Source: Desulfosarcinaceae bacterium (GTDB taxonomy: Bacteria; Desulfobacterota; Desulfobacteria; Desulfobacterales; Desulfosarcinaceae). From it: a DNA stretch of 64,000 nt. The notes beneath the pieces were generated by a model that saw only the letters and a program-made list of their open reading frames with translations, made no database searches and was not told the DNA's origin. This document shows positions 35,881 through 44,480 of this stretch, piece by piece. How positions within the stretch are numbered: the stretch's first letter is position 1; each line of letters starts with the position of its first letter. The stretch is from the NCBI GenBank assembly GCA_030066015.1, contig JASJCL010000010.1, positions 18,287 to 82,286 of the forward strand. The letters run 5' to 3'. The position numbers and the translations under genes are program-made.

Positions 35881-38562
35881 GTGTCAACCAGCCCCCCCAC
35901 CATCTACCTCATCGACGGCACCGCTTACGTCTACCGCGCCTATCACGCCGTTCGTGGCCTCCGCAGCTCCAGAGGCCAGCCCACCAATGCCATTTACGGC
36001 TTCACCCGCATGCTGATCAAACTGATGGAGGAGCGCAAGCCCGAGTACGTGGGCATGTTTTTCGATGCCAAAGGGCCCACCTTCCGCCATGAGATCTACG
36101 ATGCATATAAAGCCAACCGCCCCCCCATGCCGGACGATCTGGTCTCTCAGCTGCCCTATATCAAACAGGTCACGGCGGGCTTCAACATTCCCATCCTCGA
36201 GCAAGAGGGCTACGAAGCGGACGATCTCATCGGCACCTGCGCCCGCAAAGCCGAAGCGGCCGGCTTCAAGGTGATCATGGTCACCGGGGACAAGGATTTC
36301 AAGCAGCTGGTGACGGAGGGGGTCGAAATCTGGGATCCCATGAAGGACAAAAAGATCGATGTGGCGACCATCCAAAACGAATTGGGCATCTCCCCCCCCC
36401 AGGTGATCGACATGCTGGGGCTGGCGGGAGACACCAGTGACAATGTTCCCGGGGTCCCCGGCATTGGCCCCAAGACCGCCCTCACCCTGATTCGTCAGTT
36501 CGGTGATTTGGAGCAGATCTATGCCGGCATCGACGAGATATCCCGACCCAAGCAGCGCGAGAAGCTTCAGGAGTTCCGCGAACAGGCCTTTCTCAGCAAG
36601 CGCCTGGTGACGATCGACACGGCTGTCAAGATCGATTTCAACCCAGAGTCGCTGCAGCTCAAGCCCTCCAATCAAGACGCCCTGGAGGCCCTCTACGGGG
36701 AACTCGAATTCCGTCAGCTGCAGCAATCGGCCGCGTCTCAGAACGATCTGAGCCAGAAAGCCTATCGTGCCGTCATGGACGGCGAGGCGCTGCACGCCCT
36801 CGTGGCGCGACTCGAAGCGGCCCCCTGTTTCGCCCTGGATACGGAAACCACCTCCATCAATCCCATGTTGGCCGAGCTGGTGGGGGTCAGCGTGGCCCTG
36901 GCGCCCGACGAAGCCTTCTACATCCCTTGCGGCCATCAATATGTGGGGGCCCCGCAGCAACTCTCCTGGGAGCAGGTCCGATCGGCGCTGGCACCGGTCA
37001 TGGAAAACCCGAACATCGTCAAGGTCGGCCAGAACATAAAATATGATTGGATCGTTCTGGAACGTCATGGCGCCAAATTGGCGGGGGTCGCCTTTGACAC
37101 GATGCTGGCCTCCTATCTTCTCGATCCCGGCAAGCGGGCCCATAGCCTGGATCGCATCGCCATGGACTTCCTCGGCCACCAGACCATCCGCTATGAAGAG
37201 GTGGCCGGCAAAGGCAAAAAGGCGGTCACTTTCGACCAGATCCTTGTGGAAAATGCGGTGCCCTATGCCTGCGAAGATGCCGACATCACCCTGATGGCCC
37301 GCGATCTCCTGTTGCCCAAACTGGCCCAAGCCGGTGTCGACCGGCTTTTCAATGAGGTCGAGATGCCCCTGGTGCCCGTTCTCAAGCGCATGGAGATGAC
37401 GGGCATGTGTGTGGACCGGGAGCGCTTGCGGGATCTGTCAGTTGATTTTGCGACCCAGATGGCGGCACTCGAAGCAGAGATCTACGACCTGGCCGGTGAG
37501 CGCTTCAACGTCAAATCCGCTCAGCAGTTGGGACACATCCTGTTTGAAAAGCTGAGCCTGCCGGTGATCAAAAAAACACGCAAGAAAACGGGCTACTCCA
37601 CCGATGTGGATGTGCTCACCCGGCTGGCCGCAAAGCACGAGCTGCCCGCTCTGATTCTGCGTCACCGCTCCCTGGCCAAGCTCAAATCCACCTATGCCGA
37701 CGCCTTATTGGAGCTGATTCATCCCGAGACGGGCCGCATTCACACCAGCTTCAACCAGACCGTGGCGGCCACCGGACGCCTGAGCAGTTCGGATCCCAAC
37801 CTTCAAAACATCCCCATACGCACTGCCGAGGGGCGTCAGATTCGTGAGGCCTTCATCCCCCGCGAGGGATGGCAACTAGTATCGGCGGACTACTCTCAAA
37901 TAGAGCTGCGTCTACTGGCCCACGTCTCTCGCGACACCATCCTGCGTCAGAGTTTCCGCGACGGAGAAGACATCCATGCCCGTACCGCCGCCGAAGTGTT
38001 CCAGGCCCTGCCCGGCTTTGTGGATGAGGAGCTGCGCCGCCAAGCCAAGGCGATCAATTTCGGTATCATCTACGGCATGAGCGCCTACGGGCTTTCCAAG
38101 AACCTGGACATCAGCCAGAAGATGGCCCAGACCTATATCGACAGCTACTTCGCCCGCTACCCTGGGGTGCAGGCCTATATGCAGGAGACCATCGCCACCG
38201 CCCGCGACTGCGGACAGACCAGCACCCTTTTGGGACGTATTCGTCCCCTCCCCGATATCCACAGCAAGAATCATAACCTGCGCCAGTTCGCCGAGCGGAT
38301 GGCCATCAACACCCCCATCCAGGGAACGGCCGCCGACCTGATCAAACTGGCCATGATTCGAATGGACAAGGCCTTGACGAAGGCGGGGCTTCAGGCGGCC
38401 ATGCTCCTCTCGGTGCACGACGAGATCGTGTTTGAAGCGCCGCCCGATGAACTGGCGGAACTGGAGAGATTGGCCATCGAGGTGATGGAAGGGGTGTGGG
38501 AATTGGACGTTCCCCTGAAGGTGAATATCGACAGCGGGGACAACTGGGCGCAAGCGCATTGA
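35881..38562 (+). CDS. polA: DNA polymerase I
   Basis: This 893-residue repair and Okazaki-fragment polymerase has three domains. The N-terminal 5' nuclease domain carries IYLIDGTAYVYRAYHA, FFDAKGPTFRHE and DTSDNVPGVPGIGPKTA. The proofreading domain has intact Exo I DTETTS and Exo III YACEDADI. The polymerase domain has motif A DYSQIELRLLAHVS, motif B RRQAKAINFGIIYGMSAYGL and motif C VHDEIVFE. All three activities are therefore expected. The GTG start follows AGGAG by seven bases. A perfect inverted repeat overlaps the stop. Confidence 0.97.
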   Translation: MSTSPPTIYLIDGTAYVYRAYHAVRGLRSSRGQPTNAIYGFTRMLIKLMEERKPEYVGMFFDAKGPTFRHEIYDAYKANRPPMPDDLVSQLPYIKQVTAGFNIPILEQEGYEADDLIGTCARKAEAAGFKVIMVTGDKDFKQLVTEGVEIWDPMKDKKIDVATIQNELGISPPQVIDMLGLAGDTSDNVPGVPGIGPKTALTLIRQFGDLEQIYAGIDEISRPKQREKLQEFREQAFLSKRLVTIDTAVKIDFNPESLQLKPSNQDALEALYGELEFRQLQQSAASQNDLSQKAYRAVMDGEALHALVARLEAAPCFALDTETTSINPMLAELVGVSVALAPDEAFYIPCGHQYVGAPQQLSWEQVRSALAPVMENPNIVKVGQNIKYDWIVLERHGAKLAGVAFDTMLASYLLDPGKRAHSLDRIAMDFLGHQTIRYEEVAGKGKKAVTFDQILVENAVPYACEDADITLMARDLLLPKLAQAGVDRLFNEVEMPLVPVLKRMEMTGMCVDRERLRDLSVDFATQMAALEAEIYDLAGERFNVKSAQQLGHILFEKLSLPVIKKTRKKTGYSTDVDVLTRLAAKHELPALILRHRSLAKLKSTYADALLELIHPETGRIHTSFNQTVAATGRLSSSDPNLQNIPIRTAEGRQIREAFIPREGWQLVSADYSQIELRLLAHVSRDTILRQSFRDGEDIHARTAAEVFQALPGFVDEELRRQAKAINFGIIYGMSAYGLSKNLDISQKMAQTYIDSYFARYPGVQAYMQETIATARDCGQTSTLLGRIRPLPDIHSKNHNLRQFAERMAINTPIQGTAADLIKLAMIRMDKALTKAGLQAAMLLSVHDEIVFEAPPDELAELERLAIEVMEGVWELDVPLKVNIDSGDNWAQAH

Positions 38563-38615
38563 AGCGAAGCTTCAATGCGCCAAGCCGAGCGCGGCCATGC
38601 CGCTTTCGGCCGCGC
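38554..38615 (+). terminator. tandem hairpins after polA
   Basis: GCGCATTGAAGC-GAA-GCTTCAATGCGC (38554-38580) is a perfect 12-bp stem that includes the polA stop codon. It is followed by GCGCGGCC/GGCCGCGC (38589-38615). Neither is followed by a T-tract, so factor-dependent termination or transcript protection is as likely as intrinsic termination. Confidence 0.5.
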
Positions 38616-38675
38616 ATCTGAAGCGGCGAACCTCATACATCACTCGTAAATAGAGAGACCCATCGGAGTTGACCA

Positions 38676-39665
38676 ATGAACAGACAGGACCGAATTATCT
38701 GGCTAACCGGCCTCATAATCACCCTCTTGCTCATCGGCTGCGCCCCAAGGGTGACGCTCTTCGGAGCCGGAGCACAGCCGCTCAAAGAATTCACGGTCAG
38801 CGGGGAGGGGACGGATAAACTGCTGGTGATCACCGTACGGGGGGTCATCAGCCACCTGCCCAGGCGGCAGTTCGTGGGCAGCGCACCCAGTATGGTGGAG
38901 CGGATCGTGGCCCAACTGAACAAAGCGGCCATGGATGACAGGATCAAAGGGGTCCTGATGAAGATCGATTCCCCAGGGGGGTCCACGACCGCCAGCGATA
39001 TTCTCTACCATGAGATCAACAGCTTCCGGGAGCGGACCCGCAAACCCGTCAGCGTGGCCATGCTCAACGTGGCCGCCTCGGGAGGCTACTATATCGCGCT
39101 TCCCGCAGACCTCATCATGGCCCACCCGACCACCGTGACCGGTTCCATCGGCGTCATCTACGCCCGACCGCGCATGGTGGAGCTCCTGGAGAAGGTTGGG
39201 GTCGGCGTGACGGTGAACAAATCGGGGGAGAACAAGGATATGGGCTCGCCCTTTCGGCCGCCCACCATCATCGAGGAGGAGCTCTTCCAAGAGATCACCG
39301 ACACGCTGGCCAACCGCTTTCTCGACCTGGTGGCGGCCCACCGTCAGTTGACGCCCGAAACGCTGAACGACGTGGCATCGGCCCGGATCTACCTGGCGGC
39401 CGATGCGCAGCGCCTGGGACTGATCGATGAGATCGTCTATCTGCCCCAAGCCATTGAACGGGCCAAGGAGCTCTGCGGCCTGGAAAAGGGGGCACGGGTG
39501 GTGGTGTATCGCCGCCGTCCGGTGGCCGACGACACCCTCTACAGCACCGTTTCCGCCAGTGCCGGTGGTGCTGACGCCGCCGCCCTGCTGGGAGTACCCC
39601 GCATGGCGACCGAGTTGGGATCTGGATTCCACTACCTCTGGCAGCCGGGCTTGAGCTGGGATTAG
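38676..39665 (+). CDS. sppA: Signal peptide peptidase SppA (S49 family), lipoprotein-type N-terminus
   Basis: The protein has 329 residues. The N-terminal hydrophobic segment ends LLIGC (Cys22), a possible lipobox, instead of the plain membrane anchor usual for SppA. Ser135 in AASGGYY is the nucleophile, and Lys187 in NKSGENKDMGSPFR is the general base. KIDSPGG and TGSIGVIY are further family motifs. SppA digests cleaved signal peptides and membrane fragments. GGAG seven bases before the ATG supports the start. It is the single-domain, short type, expected to form an octamer. Confidence 0.92.
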   Translation: MNRQDRIIWLTGLIITLLLIGCAPRVTLFGAGAQPLKEFTVSGEGTDKLLVITVRGVISHLPRRQFVGSAPSMVERIVAQLNKAAMDDRIKGVLMKIDSPGGSTTASDILYHEINSFRERTRKPVSVAMLNVAASGGYYIALPADLIMAHPTTVTGSIGVIYARPRMVELLEKVGVGVTVNKSGENKDMGSPFRPPTIIEEELFQEITDTLANRFLDLVAAHRQLTPETLNDVASARIYLAADAQRLGLIDEIVYLPQAIERAKELCGLEKGARVVVYRRRPVADDTLYSTVSASAGGADAAALLGVPRMATELGSGFHYLWQPGLSWD

Positions 39666-39679
39666 GCGGTAGGGGTCGC

Positions 39680-39865
39680 TTAATCCTCTGCCACCTCGAT
39701 AGGGGGCGGCGGTTCATGGACCTTGGCCGTGCTGTGAACCGCCTCGTAAATCGTTTTGAAGGTGTCGGGGAAGCCTGTGGGGGAGACCCGTCCGGTTTCG
39801 ATGAATTTCACGACAATCTCCTTGCTGGCCCTGAGCACCTGCTCCTCGAATGATCCTTTTTTCAT
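39680..39865 (-). CDS. Small conserved-looking protein of unknown function
   Basis: The protein has 61 residues with sequence FEEQVLRASKEIVVKFIETGRVSPTGFPDTFKTIYEAVHSTAK followed by an acidic Pro-rich tail. The helix-turn-helix-like pattern of EIVVKFIETGRVSPTGFPDTFKTIYEAV recalls the N-terminal region of MucR/Ros-type regulators, but there is no zinc finger. I cannot assign a function. The ATG at 39865 has a GAGG site six bases upstream and is preferred over an ATG at 39898. Confidence 0.6.
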   Translation of the reverse strand: MKKGSFEEQVLRASKEIVVKFIETGRVSPTGFPDTFKTIYEAVHSTAKVHEPPPPIEVAED

Positions 39866-40027
39866 CGGCTCCCTCGATGTTGAAGTGTTGCTGTCCATTT
39901 AGGCGATCCAGCATCCTGAAATCAAGCCCAAGCGCAGAGGCGCGCTGTTTGACACCCCGATCGAGATCCTCTATGAACACCTGACCCGCCCAAACCGGCA
40001 GGGATTCATATCAAGAGGAGCAACGGA

Positions 40028-40441
40028 ATGAGCTTAAACAAATCTTACGATCACACCATTACATATACCATCGACAAACCCGATATCATCACGGCTGACG
40101 TCCTCGATCCCATCGCCTACCACTATCGCCAGAAGCGGGATATCACCATTCGCATCCGTCAACCTGAATTCACCGCAGTGTGCCCCATGACGGGACTGCC
40201 CGATTTCGGTACCATCATCGTGAAATATATTCCAGACGCCCACATTGTGGAGCTCAAGTCTTTGAAATACTATCTGATGCAGTACCGCAACGTCGGTATC
40301 TTCCACGAGCATGTGGTCAACCGCATCCTGGAGGATCTGGTCAGCGTGCTCACCCCCAAATGGATGGAGGTCACCGGTGAATTCTCCGCCCGTGGCGGTA
40401 TCGACACCACCGTTGTGGCCACTCACGGGGCTGGCGCATGA
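40028..40441 (+). CDS. queF: NADPH-dependent preQ0 reductase QueF
   Basis: QueF reduces 7-cyano-7-deazaguanine to preQ1 in queuosine biosynthesis. The 137-residue length is the type I (single T-fold) form. Catalytic Cys52 and Asp59 lie in AVCPMTGLPDFG, and the QueF motif is ELKSLKYYL from about residue 75. AGAGGAG precedes the ATG. The stop overlaps the next gene's start (ATGA). No preQ1 riboswitch was recognised upstream. Confidence 0.96.
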   Translation: MSLNKSYDHTITYTIDKPDIITADVLDPIAYHYRQKRDITIRIRQPEFTAVCPMTGLPDFGTIIVKYIPDAHIVELKSLKYYLMQYRNVGIFHEHVVNRILEDLVSVLTPKWMEVTGEFSARGGIDTTVVATHGAGA

Positions 40442-41382
40442 GGGTCCGTCGTCAGGAGGTCGGGGCAAGGTTCAGCGCCGTGGGTATTCTCGCGTCGGTG
40501 GTGCTAATGGCGGCTTGCAGCATACCCAAGAGCTACTATCCGGCCCCGCAAAAAAGCATCCGCGACCTGCCCGTTCTGGACCGCCATATCAAACGTGTCG
40601 GTCTGTGCCGCTTCCGCCATCTCGGCAGCGCCGGCAGCCGTGATTTGGCCGAGCGCTTTGAAGATGCCGTGAGCGCCGCATTGACGCGCAATTGTGACAA
40701 GACCGACATCGTCTTCGCAACCGCCGACGCGGCCCCCTCTTTTCTCAAGACGCCGCCCCTGCTGGATTCCGATCAGGTGGACCTCTTTTCGCTGGCCCAG
40801 CAGGCACGCCGGGCGGGCTTTCAAGTGCTGGTCCAGGGTCGGCTGTTGAGCCTGAACCACCGGGTGGATCGCAGCGGCTGGTCGCGGTTCCGAAAATCCC
40901 GCCACTACCTCGACATGCGCCTTCAGACCGAGGCAATCGATGCGGTGACCGCTGCCAAAATCGCCCAGTTCACCAAAATGATCACCCTTCCCATCGACGC
41001 GGCCACGGGCGACGCCGTCGAAAAAGGGGCCCGGGTCGATCTGCCGGCCTTGGTCGAACGGATCGGTGAGACGGGAATAGAGCTGGCCCTCAAACTATGC
41101 GCCCCCATTCGCTCGCATCCCTGGCAGACCGTCGTGAACGCCGTCCAGGGAAGCGACATGGTCTTGGCGGCAGGGGCCGCGGCAGGCCTCGCCGCCGGGG
41201 ATCGTCTGGCCGTCTTCGACGGCAGCCGTACCATTAGCGGCAGCGCGGGGGAACGCTTCGTTCTGGCGGGATTCCAGCTGGGCGTCGCCATTGTGAAACA
41301 GAGCGATGCCAACGGGATTCTGGCCACAGGCGAGGGGGAGGAGCCCTTTCCCCCGGGCAGCATTCTGGTCCCCCTGCGCTAA
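40438..41382 (+). CDS. Putative lipoprotein of unknown function
   Basis: The protein has 314 residues. The N-terminal signal ends with lipobox LMAAC (Cys27), so it is probably anchored to a membrane. The body has alternating strands and helices. DLPVLDRHIKRVGLCRFRHLGSAGSRDLAERFEDAVSAAL resembles the CsgG/TolB-like N-terminal fold (find a minor gene product in the envelope). VVNAVQGSDMVLAAGAAAGLAAGDRLAVF with ILVPLR near the end resembles the FlgT C-terminal-like domain. Role unknown. It is translationally coupled to queF by ATGA. Confidence 0.65.
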   Translation: MRVRRQEVGARFSAVGILASVVLMAACSIPKSYYPAPQKSIRDLPVLDRHIKRVGLCRFRHLGSAGSRDLAERFEDAVSAALTRNCDKTDIVFATADAAPSFLKTPPLLDSDQVDLFSLAQQARRAGFQVLVQGRLLSLNHRVDRSGWSRFRKSRHYLDMRLQTEAIDAVTAAKIAQFTKMITLPIDAATGDAVEKGARVDLPALVERIGETGIELALKLCAPIRSHPWQTVVNAVQGSDMVLAAGAAAGLAAGDRLAVFDGSRTISGSAGERFVLAGFQLGVAIVKQSDANGILATGEGEEPFPPGSILVPLR

Positions 41383-41410
41383 AGCAGCGCGCCACTGGCC
41401 CGGTTTCGGG

Positions 41411-42421
41411 CTAGAAGGCCGGTTGCCAATCCGCCATCTCCGCCGCCCCACGGCGATCAGCGGCCAATAGTTCCCCGTAAGCCCGAATGTGGGCCAGCGC
41501 CTCCGCCCGTGAGGAGAGGAATCGAATCTCCTGACGAAATCGACTGGCATGGGGCAATCCCTTGACGAACCAGCAAAGACGGCTGCGCAGGAGGTAGCAG
41601 GCGGTCTTCTCCCCGATGTGGTCGACGCTGGCATTGACGTAGCGCATCATCGTGTCCAGCCGCTGTGCCATGGTCTGATCCGCCACCTCACGCCCCTCTA
41701 ACCCTGCCAAAATCTGTCTGAAGATGTGGGGATAGCCGATGGCCGCGCGGCCCACCATGACCCCGTCGCAACCGGTTTGGGAACGCATGGCCAGGGCGTC
41801 CTCGGCGCTTTGGATGTCACCGTTGCCGATCACCGGGATGGAGACCAGCGCTTTCACCGCGCGAATCACGCGCCAGTCTGCACAGCCGCGGAATCCCTGG
41901 GTGGCCGTGCGGGGGTGTACGGTGAGTGCGGCAATCCCGCTCGCCTCGGCGATACCTGCGATCTCGAAGGCCTGGCGGGCGTCCGGCTCCCAGCCCGAGC
42001 GGATCTTGAGCGTCACCGGCAGTGCCACGGCATCCACCACCGCCCGTAGCACCTGACCGGCTAATCCTGGCTGGCGCATGAGGGCAGAGCCCGCCCCCGA
42101 TTTGAGGATCTTTTTGACCGAGCAACCGAAGTTGATATCGATGAGGTCGGCCCCGCTGGCCGCCACCAGTTGAGCGGCATCCGCCATTATCGCCGGATCG
42201 GCCCCGAAGATCTGCACGCTGAGGGGCTTCTCCTCAGGGCAACTTTGGAGGAGGAGACGGGTCTTCTCCGAACCGTAGACCAGCCCGTTGGCGCTGACCA
42301 TCTCCGAGCACACCAGTCCGCAGCCGGCTTCCTTGGCCAGGAGGCGCAGGGGCAGATTGCTAATCCCCGCCAACGGCGCGAATACAGTGGGATTAGCGAG
42401 CTTTACCTTGGCGATCTGCAT
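41411..42421 (-). CDS. tRNA-dihydrouridine synthase (DusB-like)
   Basis: This 336-residue FMN enzyme reduces uridine in tRNA D-loops. The TIM-barrel signatures are FAPLAGISNLPLRLLAKEAGCGLVCSEMVSANGL, VQIFGADP, DINFGCSVKKILKSGAGSALM (catalytic Cys) and VHPRTATQGFRG. NGDIQSAEDA and GVMVGRAAIG mark the phosphate-binding end. Placement in the DusB branch is by overall look. It begins two bases after the DUF1848 gene, so the two form an operon. Confidence 0.9.
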   Translation of the reverse strand: MQIAKVKLANPTVFAPLAGISNLPLRLLAKEAGCGLVCSEMVSANGLVYGSEKTRLLLQSCPEEKPLSVQIFGADPAIMADAAQLVAASGADLIDINFGCSVKKILKSGAGSALMRQPGLAGQVLRAVVDAVALPVTLKIRSGWEPDARQAFEIAGIAEASGIAALTVHPRTATQGFRGCADWRVIRAVKALVSIPVIGNGDIQSAEDALAMRSQTGCDGVMVGRAAIGYPHIFRQILAGLEGREVADQTMAQRLDTMMRYVNASVDHIGEKTACYLLRSRLCWFVKGLPHASRFRQEIRFLSSRAEALAHIRAYGELLAADRRGAAEMADWQPAF

Positions 42422-42423
42422 TC

Positions 42424-43440
42424 TTACGCCACTCCGCTAGAAGAGATTGGCGGCAGGTTTGAGGCGTTCGATGGACGATGCTGCCCGGCGGCGCCGGCAA
42501 GGGATGTATCGCAACGGTGTCGTTCAGCCGGCGACACCGCCGTTCGCGGAGGACGCTCACGCCCCCCCGCGGCCGGGTTGGCATAGCAATACAGGCATCG
42601 GTGATAGCAGGGGTGCAGACGATAGGAGCCTATGTCCACCGCCTGGTGGCAGCCACAGCCATCGGATCGGCGCTGGCCGCTATCCGCGCGGTGGGAGAGG
42701 CGGCCGCCATATAGTTGCTGGAGACGCGCATGGTCGATGCAGCGCCCCGCCGCGACGCCGGAATCAACGGGCAAGCGACGCAACAGCTCTCCCTCACAGC
42801 AGGTCAACAGGCGCATGCCCAGCGGGGTGAGGGTTGCCAGCAGCGCCTCGAGCAGCGGCACCTGTTCGGTCCAATCCGGGAATCGGAGAGCGATATCGCC
42901 GACAGGCTCCAATCGTCGCCGAATCTTGCGATAGTCGTCGCAGAAGCTGCTCACACAATGGCGAATCCCCACCGCTTCGGCATGCCGGGCGATGGTGTCA
43001 AAGGCCCCCAGGTTGGTCTGGGAACCACCGTCCGACGCCTGGAAAAAGCAGATGGGATCGTGACGCCAGTGAATGCTCGCAGGCCCGAAGCGCTTTGCCA
43101 GCGCCGCCAATTGAGCGAGCCGCTGAGGCAGTGGCGGCACCTCGGGCTCCAGCCGGAGCTGGGGGCTGTTGAGGGTGAAGTTGAAAAATAGGCCAAAGCC
43201 CCTGTCCCGCAGGCGTTCGCCGACCTCCCCCGCGATGAAGGGACCATAATTCTTGGACCAGAAGACGATACTGTGCACCTTTCCGGGTGCGATGGGTACT
43301 CTCCGAGACCGGCGGTTATAGGGATTTTCCACCGTGAAGGCCCCGACGTCCACACCGGCCATGAACCAATCCAGATAAAAGGCGGGGATGTCGGTCCGAC
43401 GGGAGGCGGAGATGATGATGGGGGAAGGCTCGGCGGTCAC
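42424..43440 (-). CDS. DUF1848 domain protein with C-terminal Cys cluster
   Basis: The protein has about 338 residues. IIISASRRTDIPAFYLDWFMAGVDVGAFTVENPYNRR, HSIVFWSKNYGPFI and HWRHDPICF are hallmarks of the DUF1848 family. The C-terminus carries CGCHQAVDIGSYRLHPCYHRCLYCYANP, whose clustered cysteines suggest an iron-sulfur or radical SAM-related site. The GTG at 43440 begins the conserved region; a longer frame to 43509 adds Pro/Cys-rich noise. It is coupled to the downstream dus gene, hinting at an RNA-modification or nucleic-acid link that is unproven. Confidence 0.8.
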   Translation of the reverse strand: MTAEPSPIIISASRRTDIPAFYLDWFMAGVDVGAFTVENPYNRRSRRVPIAPGKVHSIVFWSKNYGPFIAGEVGERLRDRGFGLFFNFTLNSPQLRLEPEVPPLPQRLAQLAALAKRFGPASIHWRHDPICFFQASDGGSQTNLGAFDTIARHAEAVGIRHCVSSFCDDYRKIRRRLEPVGDIALRFPDWTEQVPLLEALLATLTPLGMRLLTCCEGELLRRLPVDSGVAAGRCIDHARLQQLYGGRLSHRADSGQRRSDGCGCHQAVDIGSYRLHPCYHRCLYCYANPAAGGRERPPRTAVSPAERHRCDTSLAGAAGQHRPSNASNLPPISSSGVA

Positions 43441-43540
43441 AGGTGCACCCCATGGGGGGCCCGGGCAGCAGCAGCTGTCGGCTGGTGGATGAGATCGCCC
43501 CTCCGGCAAGGCATCGGTTGAGCGTGCCGCCGGTTCGCTA

Positions 43541-43903
43541 TCAGCTGCGCTTACGGTCCGTCAGTGAAATCACTTTCGCATTGCCAGGCTTGGGCTCGGG
43601 CGTGGGTGATACGGCGTCACTGGGGATCAGATCGCCGTCAGGAAGGGGATCACCGGGCAGAACCAGCTCCTCAGGGCTGACCACCTTCTCCAACCGCATG
43701 CGGTTGCCGTTCATGGTGAATTCATCCCCCTCGATATACACATCCCGTAAAATCCAGCTGACCAGCTGGAGGGGGACCTGCAGCATGAGCAGTTTGATGT
43801 GAAACCAGCCAGGTTTGCTGTCCGGCAGAATATCCTCCACCCGTGCAAAAGACATGGGCTTATCTTCGAAATAGATGAGAACCAGATCTCCCACCGTCGT
43901 CAT
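43541..43903 (-). CDS. Conserved-looking protein of unknown function
   Basis: The protein has 120 residues. MTTVGDLVLIYFEDKPMSFARVEDILPDSKPGWFHIKLLMLQVPLQLVSWILRDVYIEGDEFTMNGNRMRLEKVV reads as a small beta-barrel, SH3- or PilZ-like domain. A Pro-rich tail follows. I do not recognise the family. The start at 43903 follows GGAGGAAGAG. The longer frame to 44179 runs through an AT-rich control region and is not supported. Confidence 0.62.
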   Translation of the reverse strand: MTTVGDLVLIYFEDKPMSFARVEDILPDSKPGWFHIKLLMLQVPLQLVSWILRDVYIEGDEFTMNGNRMRLEKVVSPEELVLPGDPLPDGDLIPSDAVSPTPEPKPGNAKVISLTDRKRS

Positions 43904-44480
43904 GTGCCGCTCTTCCTCCACCTGTTGTTTCACCGCATGGTGCCGAAGTAATCCCACCCCATCACCGGGCTGACCCGGCGAAAAAGGCGCCTGAAGCGGT
44001 GACCATGCCACAAGCCCCGGACCTTGTAAAGCGGTGGGGCCGCGACTGAATAATTGTTCATAATCTATGCAGAATCCTTGATAAATGTTGACAACGACCA
44101 CATAACCCCCGCAGGCATGTGCATAAGACGATGATTTATTATACATTTTATCAATTGAAAACTTTTCATATTTGAGCATATTTTTAGCTTGACATCAATA
44201 TGGGCAGCCTGTAAATGAATGAGTATTCATTCATAAATTCGGATAATGGCCGTTCCCCCGATTCAGCCTTGCCGCCGGCGGCCACCAGAGCTGAGTGGGT
44301 TTCAGCACGAGAACCGTTCCCGGCAACCATCAAGGGGATCCTGACAATCAATCAGTGCAGGCGGCCTCGACGCACAAGATACGGCGCCGCTCCACAGCAT
44401 GCGGCGTTGCCGCGCATTCAGCGATGCCAACCGCATCCTCACCATCACCACAAACGGCACATCAGACCAAGGAGGATAAT
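43904..44480. other. 577-bp divergent control region before the fad operon
   Basis: No gene is seen. The left part is the upstream region of the 120-residue orphan. AT-rich DNA at about 44080-44260 holds the fad promoter and FadR-type operator. The remaining roughly 245 bases would be an unusually long leader of the fad transcript, in which I see no known riboswitch. Confidence 0.5.
44189..44234 (+). promoter_or_regulatory. fad promoter with FadR-type (TetR family) operator
   Basis: TTGACA (44189-44194) is followed at 17 bases by a weak -10 TAAATG (44212-44217). Overlapping it, ATGAATGA-GTAT-TCATTCAT (44215-44234) is a perfect palindrome. The core TGAATGAGTATTCATTCA fits the operator consensus known for Bacillus subtilis FadR (TGAATGA-N-TA-N-TCATTCA), which represses beta-oxidation genes until long-chain acyl-CoA binds. 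The regulator gene is not in the window. Confidence 0.75.

Noticed and set aside
39866..40027. preQ1 riboswitch before queF
   Set aside because: No short preQ1-I hairpin with an A-rich tail or class II structure could be recognised.
43904..44179. N-terminal extension of the 120-residue orphan to 44179
   Set aside because: It runs through the AT-rich control region. The internal ATG at 43903 has a good ribosome site and begins the conserved-looking part.
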